Source of the DNA: Brassica napus
Taxonomy: Eukaryota > Streptophyta > Magnoliopsida > Brassicales > Brassicaceae
Assembly: GCF_020379485.1 (NCBI RefSeq)
Contig: NC_063437.1
Location: forward strand, 15,091,726-15,155,725
Direction: 5' to 3'
Length of the DNA stretch: 64,000 nt
This document shows positions 35,735-47,488 of the stretch, piece by piece. The translations under genes were made by a program, and so were the position numbers. The notes below the pieces were generated by a model. It did not search any database and was not told the DNA's origin. It saw nothing but the letters and a program-made list of their open reading frames with translations. Position 1 is the first letter of the stretch. Each line of letters starts with the position of its first letter.

Positions 35735-37684
35735 GTCTGGGCTAAGTAAGTACTTTGGTGTCTACTGTGTTGGTCGTCTTGTCTGTTGAATCAGATGTCA
35801 AATAAAGTTGGCTGAATAAGCTTTTGATGTTTATGTTCCTAGCATCAAACTCTCTTTCTGGAGTTGTGCCTTTGTAAACGTGTTTGTTACTTTTGGTTTA
35901 CATCTGCATTCGATCGTTTGTTTTGCTATTACTTTCCTTTTACCAAGCTTAGATTTTGGTTTTAGGTAAAGAGGTAAACTGATTTTAAGAGAGTTTTTTT
36001 TATAGATGATAAGCATATTTGTTTGTTTAATGTCCGTAAACCAAAAATGAATTTGGAATACCTCTATCACAAGTTGCTATTGTAATGAACACACCTATTT
36101 AAAAGAAAGTTAGGCAAAACTTGAATACTGAACCGAGGAAAACTAAACAAAAAAACCTTCGTATACTCTAAATTTGAAAACCTAAAATCAAACCGAGCTG
36201 ACAATCGAACAAGTACGAAATTTGACTAAAATACCTATTTTAGTTTTTGTAAAAATTATTTTACTATAAAACTTCATCCACAATTTTATTTATTTCTACA
36301 GCATCAAATTCAGAGCAATGAAGCTTTAAATTTTTTTTTTAAACCACAACTCTTGATATAACCTACAGCGGTACAAATGCTCTGCAGAGCCAAATATCCA
36401 AAGTAATTTTTTAGTGTTTCCATAAAATTCTATAACAATAAAATCTAAAGCCACAACAAAAAATTTACAGATTTTTTTTTACAGCAAAAATTTTAAATCT
36501 ACAAAATGAAAGAACGGTGTGGTGCAACCGCGATTATGCATTATATATGATAAGTGTGTTTTCATAGAATAACTGTACAAAATAATGTTTTGATTAGAGA
36601 AATAATTTGCGGTATAAATATTATTAATATTTTGATTAATTTAATAAAATTTTGGATGACTAAAATCTGTATATTTAAAATAATGTAGTAAACTCACAAA
36701 AGTAAACAATATTATTTCTATAAAAGTTATGAAAGTTGAACATCAAATCGGGAAAACCCAAATTAAAACATGTTCCTATTTCTCTAAATTTGAAATTCCA
36801 ATATCGAACCGGAACCATATTGAAAATCGGATGACAACCAAACTTTTTACTGGACTTTTATTGAAAAACTAATTATCTTAATTTTTCTATAAATTGTATT
36901 TTTACTAAAAATAATTATTTAATTTATAAAATAATAATCTTAAATGTTTACTTCAAGAGACATATTTCAAAGTGTAAGATTCATTAGCAACTTAAATTAA
37001 AGAAAATGTCTACTATATAATTTTTTATTTAAATGTCATATTATTAAGTTGTTTTTAATTAATAAGTTAAACAAAGAAGAGTAAAATAAAATTGTGTTGT
37101 TCGACGGATAATTCAACCAAAGCCACTGGGTGTATGATCCTACTATAAAGAGAAGTACGGTTCATTAATTATTATCCTGTTCCAAAAACACACACATAAA
37201 TTATTTTACATCCTTATAACACACAATTTAGAAAAGTTAAGTGTGAATCGTAACATGAAATAACATGAATATATTAGGATTGGGGTTCGAAGACATCCAA
37301 CTACACTATATCATGTGGCCACACAGATATATTATTTAGAATCCATTTGGATATTCGGAAAGAAAATCTATCCATGAACTCTACTTTTATGTGGGGATTA
37401 TTCTGAATCCTCTCGTAAGCTGAAAATACCCTCAGATCAATCAAGAAAAAAACACATGAGTTGGTTAATAATAGAATTACCCAAATTTTAGTGTCACCAT
37501 ATACTACCTTAGTTTTAATTATACCACTAAAGAAATAGTATTGAGTTGTATATGAAATCCATGTGTGTGTCTATATTAAATTGTTCTGCAAAGGATGGGA
37601 GGGGCCACTTTAAGTACAAGACAATAAGGTTTGGAATAGCCCAACGTGATTAAGAGTAATTTCTTCCAATCATTTCATCGTGTT

Positions 37685-37737
37685 ATTGAATTATTGTGCC
37701 TAATCAAGTTAATAAAGAAAATGACTAGGTCTTTTTA
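37685..37737 (+). repeat. left arm of a dispersed inverted repeat
   Basis: Carries tattgtgcct and, without a mismatch, taataaagaaaatgactagg. The reverse complement lies at 39941-39992 with a few substitutions. The arms are 2.2 kb apart. Confidence 0.85.
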
Positions 37738-38182
37738 TATACTTAGCTTGATGGTAGCATACATGGGGATTTGCACTAGATAGCAAAAATATAGGAGATA
37801 ATTAGATAGATGGATAAGACACTGTACTTTTTTAGGTAATACTAAAACTGTCTTTATTTTCATACAAAAGCGAAACACAATACCTGTTACACGTCAGACG
37901 TGATTACTTGAAACAGATGGTTACACACAAAAAATATCAATAATGCAAAGAATCATGACTTTATTTCTCTTTTATGCAAAAAAACCAAAGGGATCTGTAA
38001 TAATATTATTTCCCGAATCGGTCTCAATTCCTGGTTCTTCCAAATAACCTACGGGAGTAGGTGAGTACAAGAATCGTAAGATAAGAGAAAAAATGTTGGC
38101 AAATCTCAGGCATTACTCATCTCTGCCGGAATCACCTAACGAAGTTCCTGTAAGTCGACAAAAATAGTATTCAGACAATTAT

Positions 38183-38320
38183 ACTCGAATCCGGTTTCAA
38201 TACTTTGTACGCGGTTTTTATGTATATACTCAAAATCCGGTTTCTATTAGTTGTACCCATTTTTTATGTATAGGCAACTACGGTTTCTTTACCTTGTACC
38301 CGGTTTATGATGTTTATATA
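38183..38320. repeat. three degenerate units of about 46 bp
   Basis: Each unit holds ccggtttc (or cggtttc), then ttgtac, then a tttttatgtata-type tract. Units start near 38191, 38237 and 38281. No coding or mobile-element signal goes with it. Confidence 0.75.
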
Positions 38321-38810
38321 TTTTGACCTCCAAGTTTCGGACGCCCATGTGAATGAAAAAACTTCTTCGGTACGAAGGTGTGATCGGATACGTTATGAAC
38401 AGTGACACAAATCACAGTTGCAACAAATCTTCTCTTCTCCTCTTCGAAAATATCTTATCCTCACCAAAAATATCTTCTCCTCTTCTCTTCACTTCTCTTC
38501 TCTAAAAATATCTTACAACTCTTCTCTCACCAATTTGGAAAAATATAACCGATTTTGTACACTTGTTTACTTTCTCAATAGGTTCAAAAATAAAACTGAT
38601 AAATGGTCATAACTGCCGGTTGCAGGTTACTTGTATTATTCAATCACGTGTGGTCTCGAAGACAAAATCAGAAAGAAATGCGTTAAATGACAAGGTTCTC
38701 AAATTATTAAAAAGTTTGCATAGATCTGCAATTACCACGCCGAATTTTGATATTGAGCTAAATAAGCCTTTATTCTATACTTTTTTTGGTAATACTTACT
38801 AATACATTTC

Positions 38811-39065
38811 TTACCAAGAGTAACCATTTAATATTCTGGAGTAAATAAAATATCTATATATATAACGGAGCCGATAACTGTGGCCACGGGTTACTCTGTG
38901 GGTAGGTACACTGACGGTCAAAGGTGACGGCTCTTGTGCTGGCTTGGACACCCTAGCCTCGAGATGTCCCAGAGGCTGAATATGTGGCCTACCGGTGTTC
39001 ACTGGAAGAGGATCTCCGATTCCTCTGCTTTTCACATGCGATCCATTCTCCTTCTCTGTAGCCAT
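38811..39065 (-). CDS. unassigned 84-residue reading frame, possible element-derived fragment
   Basis: Starts with an ATG at 39065. The first 65 residues have a balanced, Pro/Gly/His/Arg-containing composition (for example RGIGDPLPVNTGRP) and higher GC than the surroundings, unlike random AT-rich frames. The last 20 residues look like read-through into AT-rich DNA. I do not recognise a domain. It may be the 5' end of a retroelement gene or of a captured host exon. Confidence 0.3.
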   Translation of the reverse strand: MATEKENGSHVKSRGIGDPLPVNTGRPHIQPLGHLEARVSKPAQEPSPLTVSVPTHRVTRGHSYRLRYIYRYFIYSRILNGYSW

Positions 39066-39940
39066 CTAGTTTCTTTTTGATTTACTGTTGCTTGCCTGTA
39101 ACCTAGTGATTTTTGTTTTCCGGTGTACCAGAATTTTGTACACTGTCGATGGTCTTTCCAGGGTTGATAAATTAATATATCTAATTATTATTTAAAAAAA
39201 CGCAGGACCGTAGTCATTCGATTGGTATATTCCAGTGACAAGTTGGTAACACATACATCGATATAGATAATCGCCATATACAGCTGCATAATTACTAGTA
39301 TATAGAAACAGCAATCCTTATATAAAGTCAAAAATGCTGCATGAAATTAGCAAAATATTCCGGCTGAAAAAGGAAGTGATGGGTTTTGTCACAAAACTTT
39401 TGTGTATGTAAAAGACTCTTATCCCACACATTACCTTTCCTTGGTCCCAAAATTGTATTGTATATATCCACTTGAGATTTCTTATCCTGTTAGAAGTTCT
39501 TGGAACTATTTCCCCCCTAAAATATATCTCCCAATTTGAATGGAGAAAATACTAATAACTAGTGTTTAACAATTTTTTTTTAACAATCCACGCATACTTT
39601 TTTTTAATAATGAATCAGTGATACTTATACAAAACTAAAAGTTTTAATAGATTTTTTGATTTTTAAAATATTAAATCACTTTTTGGTTAAATTTTTTTTA
39701 TTAATCTAGAAATATCGGGATCTACATAGGGGTCCTAACTAATTCCTAAAAAGAGATGCAACCCACAAATATATCTTGTATCCGGGTAAGCAAATAAGCC
39801 TTATCAAAGATCCATATTAGTGTAGGTGTTCATGAACAATGTAATTTAGTTTTGCATAGTAGATGAATCGAACCTGATGCGTATTGGCGTTGCAAGTTTG
39901 TCTCCTTAATTATCATTTGAGCACAAGGTCCTCAACAAAA

Positions 39941-39992
39941 AAAAGTCCTAGTCATTTTCTTTATTAATTTAACTAGGCACAATAGTTCAATA
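39941..39992 (-). repeat. right arm of the inverted repeat starting at 37685
   Basis: Reads cctagtcattttctttatta on the plus strand, the exact inverse of part of 37685-37737, and continues with an imperfect match through ggcacaatagttcaa. Confidence 0.85.
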
Positions 39993-41477
39993 TATATGAG
40001 TTTTGAACCCATATATACCTAACTGAGTTTTCAAGTAATTCCATATGTTTTACAGAAAGTTGGATAACTTTTTCCAATATAAACGTCTACAATGACTAGA
40101 AGCACATGATTCAAACTAGAGCAAATTAAGAAAAAAATATCACCACTATAATTCAACCACCAATATTAAATTAAATTCGTTTTTATTTTCTTTTTTGTTG
40201 CAAATTATCAAGAATTGTCGAATTTTCTCCCAAACATCAAAAGTATTCGAGTTTCTTATTTAATTTTAAATGTGTTCTAAATTTTCATCTACATATATAT
40301 GCCTATTTTACGGGCAGCTGTATGAATTCATAAGGTACCCAGTTGATCACTAGCTTTCAACTATCTAATCAATATATTAGTAATAATTTAGTTATCATTA
40401 TTATAAGAAAAATAAAATAAAAGTAGTGGTCTTGACTCTTCACAACAACAAAGACTATGCTTACAATTTTTCTTAGCCTAACATGCCACCGATGAATGCA
40501 CCTAATCCTATAAACACCGGCCATTGCATGTCGCCTCCTAATTATGATCCGTCTTATGTCTACGAATCATTATTTTCATGATAAACTTATATATTAAACA
40601 ACTAATCAAAGGTTTTTAGTAGTCGTCACAACCATTAGTCGTCACAACCATTAACAATATGTATATACTTATTACATGCTGTCGTGAACATTTTTGTGTA
40701 TAGTTCTATCCATTTTCGGTTCTCATTGAAAGCGTCGATTTGATGACGTGGATCTAAAGTGCGTGAAAGTAAAACCTTTGCTTGTTGATAGAACTGAATG
40801 TTCACACTAACATAAACAAAACAAAAACGTGAATTGGTGGCCTAAGTGCCACTCAACACTACTCTAATGAACCTTTGCCTAATTCAGTGCTTAACCCTTC
40901 ACGGGTTTCACTTTCCTTTATATTTTCTACTTTTTGCTTTGAATAAAATAAAACAATTTGGAATTAGTACGTTAATCATAATAATACATCTCTGTTATTT
41001 ATGCAACTAAGAATTATGATACAAGATCTAACAATTAGATTAATCGAAGCAATATATAATATAAATATGCTTGTTCTTTGAAAATATGTACTAGAAGAAG
41101 CTGTCTAATTTAATACAAATAAAAATAAACGTCATGAAGGGTTGACTTCTGGTACATAGATCTATGTGAAGATAATAGTTGGAAACTTGGAAGATATGGA
41201 CTAAAAGTAGATACAACAAAACATAAACTAGAAAAAAAGAGATTTTTATTATTTTGCCATCACCATGAATAAAAGTTTAGTTGATTTCATTTTTGAAGGA
41301 ATTTGGCACAGAAATGCAGAAGTGTCAGGTCCTATGTACTGCAGAGTGAACCGTCAAAATGTTATTTGGTTGTTTTGGAAATATTATAATAATGAAAAGT
41401 GGATCAATATGTGCATAAAATTTCGTGGAGTAAACCAAAAAGATTAACAACCACCAACCTTATAACCTCTCCCTTTG

Positions 41478-41489
41478 TATATATAAATA
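41478..41489 (+). promoter_or_regulatory. TATA box, ZAT5
   Basis: TATATATAAATA, 187 bases before the ATG. A CT-rich leader (ctcttctctctctcttg) follows at about 41521-41537, as is common in stress-induced plant genes. Confidence 0.6.
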
Positions 41490-41675
41490 AGCAGCCCCAC
41501 CATCGTCTTCCACACTGCCTCTCTTCTCTCTCTCTTGTTGGTTCACTCCACATAATAAACACCAAGAAAAACGAATTTCTTCTATTTCTTGAATTAGGTT
41601 TGTTTTTTTGATTGAGTTATTGAGTTCCTGAATCAGGCTGTCTTCTCTTGTTTACTATATTTGGTGTTAATAATC

Positions 41676-42539
41676 ATGATGAGTCAAGATCATGTTGGTA
41701 GTGACCAGACGCAAATCATAAAGGGTAAGCGTACGAAGCGACAGAGATCATTGTCGTCGACCTTTTTGGTGGCGGCCGCAGCGGCTACCACCAACACCTC
41801 TTCGAGCTCATCAGCCGGGGATGGCGGCGGAGGGAGAGCAGTTTCCGATGAATACAACTCGGCGGTTTCGTCTCCAGTGACCACAACTGATTGTACCGAA
41901 GAAGAGGAAGACATGGCGATTTGTCTCATCATGCTTGCGCGCGGAGCGGCTCTTTCGCCAGATCTCAAGAATTCGAGAAAAGCTGATAAAACTTTTTCTC
42001 CGGCAGAGAATTCGAGTTTCTTTGTCTACGAGTGTAAAACATGTAGCCGGACGTTCTCGTCGTTCCAAGCTCTCGGTGGACACAGGGCGAGCCACAAGAA
42101 ACCTAGAGTGTCGATAGAAGAAAAGACTAAACTACCCCTGATGCAGGCCAAGTCTAGTGGGTCAGAGGAAGGGCAAAAAAATAATTTCAAAGTGTTTGGT
42201 TCATCCCTAGCTTTGCTGTCAAGTAACATCATCATCAGCAAGGCAAACAAAGTACACGAGTGTTCGATCTGCGGTTCAGAGTTCACTTCGGGACAAGCCC
42301 TCGGCGGCCACATGAGGCGGCACAGGACAGCCACCACTGCGGTAATACCGGTCGCTACCACGGAAGTTAGCAGAAACAGTACAGAAGAGGAGACTGAGAA
42401 TTTGAGCTCTTACATTGAGCAAAGGAAATATTTACCGCTGGATCTTAATCTACCGGCACCAGAAGATGATCTAAGAGAGTCCAAGTTTCAAGGGATTGTG
42501 TTCTCAACCACACCAGCGTTAATAGACTGTCATTACTAG
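41676..42539 (+). CDS. ZAT5: C2H2 zinc-finger transcriptional repressor ZAT5
   Basis: Intronless, 287 residues, matching Arabidopsis At2g28200. A basic nuclear signal, KGKRTKRQR, is at about 17-24. The L-box-like EEEDMAICLIMLARG is at about 76-90. Two plant-type fingers follow, each with QALGGH: CKTCSRTFSSFQALGGHRASH from residue 120 and CSICGSEFTSGQALGGHMRRH from residue 197. The EAR repression motif LDLNLP is near residue 255, and the C-terminal ALIDCHY is conserved. ZAT proteins bind DNA through the QALGGH helices and recruit co-repressors through EAR, mostly in abiotic-stress responses. Start: the first of two adjacent ATGs; a longer open frame from 41661 begins at TTG and is discarded. 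A second in-frame ATG at 41679 is equally possible. All zinc ligands are present. Confidence 0.95.
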   Translation: MMSQDHVGSDQTQIIKGKRTKRQRSLSSTFLVAAAAATTNTSSSSSAGDGGGGRAVSDEYNSAVSSPVTTTDCTEEEEDMAICLIMLARGAALSPDLKNSRKADKTFSPAENSSFFVYECKTCSRTFSSFQALGGHRASHKKPRVSIEEKTKLPLMQAKSSGSEEGQKNNFKVFGSSLALLSSNIIISKANKVHECSICGSEFTSGQALGGHMRRHRTATTAVIPVATTEVSRNSTEEETENLSSYIEQRKYLPLDLNLPAPEDDLRESKFQGIVFSTTPALIDCHY

Positions 42540-44453
42540 TTGTTTGTAGTTGAATGTTTAGTTACATGATAATATATTTGTGAATTCTTCTTCTATTACT
42601 ATATTGTTGAACTGGAATTATTTCCAAAAATTGAATCAAAGTATCAGTTGATTTTTTTTAATAAGAGGAAAATGAAATGTACAAGTTATAATGAAAAAGA
42701 AGGAATAATAGTAGGAGTTAAGTAAAGGGTTGTGTGATAGTTAGATGATCTACTTGTTGAAGTAAGAATAGTTTGAGTAAGCAAGTGGTTTGTGTTCATG
42801 GTTGCCTTTCATTCACGAAAAGAAAGTGACTTCCAAGGCATCTTTTCTTTCCCTCTTTTTAAGGTATATGTTATTATTCTTTTAAACAAAAATACAAATT
42901 ATGAGTTTTTTGTAACATGTGAACCAAGCATTGTATTGCTTGTAGACGCCTCTTTCCCCCCACGATTACGCAGCCAACGCTATATTGTGTTCTACTACTT
43001 CAAACAAAATATGTTATGGCATAAAAATTTATAGAAAATCTAGAGAAATAGAGGCATATATAAAACATTATAAAATACATATAAAGAACTTTGAATGTTT
43101 TATTTGAAAATAATATTTAATAAATCTTATTTTCATTTGATATTTGAGTTTTAGGTACCCGAGTATAAAAGAAGCACTTTAAAACATACCAACTTTTTTT
43201 TTTTTTTTTGTAAATAGTGATGTCTCTTATGACATTATGTATAAGAAGCCCAACGCTATATTCCATCTTTCCCATTTCATAATTTTATGGTATAAATATA
43301 TTCATACGCTAAATAGCATTTGAAATCATATTCTTATGTTAGTCACCTAATATACAAAAGTATTATTCACCTAATATAATCTGACAAAGTACAAAATAAT
43401 CCTCATTTTCGAGATTCCAAAATTAGTTTGAGATTTTTCTCAAAAAAGAAAAAAGTTTGAAAATCAAGTTATGATTAACTCAGTCACAATATTTAAAAGG
43501 GTAATTATTTAGTAATGAATAAAAATAATAATGTCTCATTTTGAATTTGTGCTATGATGAACAATACTATTTTTCCAGCTCCTTTTCATAACAAGCAATT
43601 TGTAAATAAGCATACATATATAATCCATTTATATAAGTTGGTTAAATAATCAGGAAAATGTTATATATACACACAATGAATTTAAGAAACAGAAAGGTAG
43701 TGTGGACTGTGGACACGAGATGGACGTGGTGACCGGCTTAGGTCGTGTATTAGGTTCCCGGCCCTTTGGTTTTGGGTTGTTGGTCATCACATTTACAATT
43801 TATCATATATGAATCATTTTAGTCAATTATAACGGACTAACAATTATTATAACATAACAGAAAGTAGAAAAGAAAAGAAAAACTAATAATTAGAAGTAAA
43901 AAAGAAAATAAACAGTGACAGCAGAAACAGTCACAAGATTCACTCACCGCTTCACTCCTTGCTTCCAATGCTCCTCTAATAAATCTATTATTGCAGTTGC
44001 ATTTACGATTCAACGTTATTATTGGAATAGAATGTATTAACATATTCTTGTTCTCGCACGATGTTATTTTGTCGATTAAACTATCTTTCTACAAATTTAT
44101 TTTACAGATTAGTGAAAAACTTGTAGAGCTCCAAGCCTACAATGTATAGAATAAAATCTGAATGTAGTTTCCTTCGCTTTCATTCTCAAAATCAGCAAGT
44201 GAAAGTCATATGTACATAACTCTATAAGCAATAAAAAGATGACCAATATACTAAGCCAAAAGAGACTAGAACAGTAAGTTTTTTTTTTTACAGTAGACTG
44301 ATATATTTGTTTTACCGATCCAGGAGTCCTATACATCAATAGTTCTTAAAGTGTACGAGTCAAGAACTTTTGTTAACCACGTTTGGTAAAACATATACTA
44401 AACAAGGGTAATAAAATTGAAACATATACCAAACATGTATTAGAGTTATGTAT
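42540..44453. other. intergenic spacer after ZAT5
   Basis: AT-rich, with no supportable gene. Arabidopsis has a carbonic anhydrase gene (At2g28210) after ZAT5, and I see no trace of it here. Confidence 0.5.
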
Positions 44454-45497
44454 TGTTAGAAATAGACTACATCCATCGACAAGCCCGCAACAAGGCCCAA
44501 AAATGTAATTGAACTCGGTATAGTTAAGAAGAGAGGCGGTCGAGACGATTCAAGTCGGTAGGCCTGGACATTTTAATCTGGACCCGAAGACCCGAACCGA
44601 AACCGATCCAAAAATACCCGACCCGGATCCGGACCGAAAATTTACAAATACTTTTTGGGTCTAAATTGTTTTTACCCGAATGGATCCGAAACCGAAAGGA
44701 ACCGACCCGAATAGACCCGGACCCGAAAAGAACCGACCCGAATAGACCCGACCCGATAAGAACCGATTTGTACCCGACTTAAAAACATGTATATCTAAAA
44801 CTATAATGTTTTTGTGTTCTATTTTATATATATTATTTTATAATTTAGTTGAAATATCTTTTGTTAACAACATTTGTTATTATTTTATAATATTGTTTAA
44901 GTAATATAAAGCTTTAAAATGTAAAATTTAGAGTTTAAAAATGTTTTATTTTAATTATTAATAGTTTCATTTAGGTTATTTTGTAAAATTTTATATATAT
45001 ATGACAAATGTCAATTAATTTAATGGAATTGGGTATGTCATGTCTTTTTCAGATCCTAAATACCCGAACCCGACCCGTACCCGATATGGACCCGAAAAAT
45101 TATGGATATTTTATGGATATTTTAATTATAGACCCGAACCGACTCGGACCCGAGAAGAACCGACCCGAACCCGAACCGAAAATTTCTAAGTACCTATTGG
45201 GTTTAAATATTTAGGACCCGAAAGACCCGGACCCGAAAGGAACCGGCCCGAACCCGACCCGAAGATCCGAACGCCCAGGCCTACAAGTCGGCTTAAGAGA
45301 AAAAGAAAGAAATCGGCGAGTTCAGCTATAAATGGGTGGAACTCGCAAAGAGAAGACATTCACAAAAGCATAAAGGCCGGCATGAGAATGAAGGTTTTCG
45401 TGGTTGCACCTTCTTCTTGAAGAATTCATAATTCTCTTACCATTTCATTATCATTTTCTTTCATTATCTTTTTCCTTGTAATTGATATTTGATCTCT
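44454..45497 (+). mobile_element. LTR-like sequence split by a hAT insertion
   Basis: The outer sequence starts tgttagaaatagac, a form common for Copia long terminal repeats. After the hAT insertion it resumes with a well-placed promoter box (agctataaatggg at about 45327), then ends near a tctct/poly(A) stretch around 45497. No internal retroelement genes or second terminal repeat were seen, so it could be a solo or truncated LTR. Confidence 0.4.
44551..45291. mobile_element. non-autonomous hAT element with exact 8-bp target duplication
   Basis: Element 44559-45283, 725 bp. The ends are taggcctgg and ccaggccta, a perfect 9-bp inverted repeat that continues imperfectly. The target duplication caagtcgg at 44551-44558 and 45284-45291 is exact. 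Both arms are dense in acccgaac/acccgacc/gacccgaa words (about 150-200 bases each side), the presumed transposase-binding repeats, while the middle is AT-rich. No transposase is encoded. Confidence 0.9.
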
Positions 45498-47051
45498 AAA
45501 AAAAAATCTTTCATATATATTTTTTTTTGTCAACAAATCTTTCATATAATCCACTATAAAGTTAATTGGCTTAATAAACACAAAAGAAGAAGAAAATAAT
45601 AAAATAACTATATAATAAAGTGGCTGGTCAAGTGACAATTTTGCTAAAAGTGGATCATTTACTCCTTTTCCATGGGTGACAGTGCAACAACATGATGTGT
45701 ACATAACAATTGATTTATTGTTACATTATAACGAAAAATATAACAAATATTTTCTTATTTTTCTATTCTATAGGTCTCTAATAGAATATAACATGAAAAT
45801 TGTAATAGTAATTTCTTTTTTTGATTATTTTTAGTCACTATCAGTGGAAAAAAAATGTATATATGAAAACAGTAAAAGAAGAAAAATGAAACCACCACAA
45901 AAAAAAAAAATAAAAAATAAATAAATGGATGAGAAAAAACAGGTAGTGGGATAAGGTGGGAAGACGATGGGTGACCATAGTGAGGGAGTAGAAGACGGCG
46001 ACGAAAGAGAAGGAGGAAGGGAAGGAAAGAGAGAAGGAGGAGAAAGATGATGAGAAGAAGAAAGAAGAGGATGGAGAAGGAAAGTAAAAAAAAGAAAAAA
46101 AAAAGGGGAGGAAAAAAGGATGAAGAAGAAGAAAAATTGTTGAGAATGAGAAAGGGTAAGAAGAGAAAAAGAAGAATGAAAATGAGAATTTTACCAAAAA
46201 AAAAAAAGAATGAAAATGAGAATGTGTTTGATTCTAATTTATATTATGTAGTGTAAAATGTATTGTATATATTTTGATGTTCACTTCCTCTTTACAATGT
46301 GGTTGACATATGATATGTAAGAGATAACACTTGTTGTCGTCGAAAATGATATAATTAACAAGACCTCATATACTAAAGCGCTATCTAAACACAAACACCT
46401 TTTCATTGTCATATTCACATCCTCTTGAAGCACTCTATTCTATGTTCTGAAAATATAATAGTATATACTGTTCATCTTCTCCAGTTTTGAATTCCGTCTT
46501 CACTGTTGCTTGTTGAATCATCAAATCTCTAACCACTAGCATGCTCGCGTGATTCACCTCAAGCTCTAGATCCATTAATGCTGACATCAGCCTTACCGTT
46601 GGGCGTTGGACTTGCTTGATTATCCTCTAATCTTTGTATCCCAACCAATAATCTTCACTGCGATCTTTATCTCCACTGGTCTGATCACCATTATCGAGAA
46701 TGATAATGATAGCTTTCTACCAGTGCTCACTTTTATTATGGTATTCCGGCAACCTCTGTATTTCTAAAGAGTATTTTGATATGCTATTTTTGCCTGTTTT
46801 TTCAGATTTTTTTTCTTTCTATCAGTCTGAATAGGATTAAAAAGTTATAAAATTTCTTACAAATGATACAAGGGATAGCTAGATCCGAACCACCATTTAA
46901 ATTGCATGGGCTGAAACCTAAGATCAAACTGGCCAAATTAATGGAGTCCACAAAAAACATAGTTATATTGATAAACTTACCTTTTTAAATTACCTAAAAG
47001 TATTGTATTCTTTTTTTAATGAAAAGTATTGTATTTTTAGTGGGTTTATGA
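45292..47051. other. intergenic spacer before the protease pair
   Basis: Contains the rest of the LTR-like sequence and a polypurine tract (46004-46231). The 46380-46780 stretch has balanced composition but stops in every frame; it may be a decayed coding relic (ctccagttttgaattccgtcttc). No gene is supportable. Confidence 0.45.
46004..46231. repeat. long polypurine tract
   Basis: Over about 225 bases the plus strand is almost wholly A and G (gaaggagga, agaagaagaaag, ggggagga), with few pyrimidines. The Lys/Arg/Glu-rich frame at 46047-46256 follows from composition and is not called as a gene. Confidence 0.9.
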
Positions 47052-47400
47052 ACAATTACGTAAACAACATTTCACTATAATAAATTGATCTAATATCCAT
47101 TACTGGAACATAAAAAATGGAAAACCAGAAAATCAGTGTAAACTTTTTGAAAACAAATTTGTAATATATTCGGAAATGGAATCAAAGCAGCAAAATTGGA
47201 AAAGCTGCCAAGTCAGGAAAATTAACAATTACGTAAAATATAGATTTCGCTATAATAGTGATAATTCCATTAACAGAAACGTAAAAAATGAAAAACCAGA
47301 AACCAGAATAAGCTCTTAGAATTTTTTTTTGTAAAATATTCAAAAATGGAAATAATAAAAATGGAAGAAATAAAATTGACAAATCAGGAAAAGTAACTGA
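47052..47400 (+). promoter_or_regulatory. duplicated promoter block of protease gene 1 (two internal units)
   Basis: Two tandem units of about 173 bp, at 47052-47224 and from 47225, each opening with acaattacgtaaa and containing aaaaccagaa and attcggaaatgg / attcaaaaatgg. The whole block recurs upstream of protease gene 2 (50541-50880), so it was copied with the gene. Confidence 0.85.
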
Positions 47401-47421
47401 TTCGAGAAAAAGTTCATAATG

Positions 47422-47429
47422 TATAAATA
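47422..47429 (+). promoter_or_regulatory. TATA box, protease gene 1
   Basis: TATAAATA, 60 bases before the preferred ATG. Its twin is at 50895-50902. The ATG at 47429 overlaps this box and is therefore unlikely to be in the mRNA. Confidence 0.65.
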
Positions 47430-47488
47430 TGTGCATGAATGATCAAAGTTGCATTGTGTCTCAAAACCAAAAGTATTATTCAGTCACC

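Larger units (their letters stand above)
35735..41477. other. 5.7-kb intergenic spacer between CSD2 and ZAT5
   Basis: No host gene is supportable. It contains an inverted repeat pair (37685-37737 and 39941-39992), a degenerate tandem repeat (38183-38320) and an unassigned reading frame (38811-39065, minus). The rest is AT-rich. The ZAT5 promoter lies at the right end. Confidence 0.5.

Noticed and set aside
38183..38320. CRISPR-like array
   Set aside because: Three degenerate units without distinct spacers in a plant nuclear sequence; a simple tandem repeat.
46047..46256. Lys/Arg/Glu-rich frame of 69 codons
   Set aside because: Explained by the polypurine tract; no domain and no promoter context.
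47429..47488. Upstream ATG extending protease gene 1 by 20 residues
   Set aside because: It overlaps the TATA box, and the twin gene has no matching ATG; the shared MSFATRMM start is preferred.
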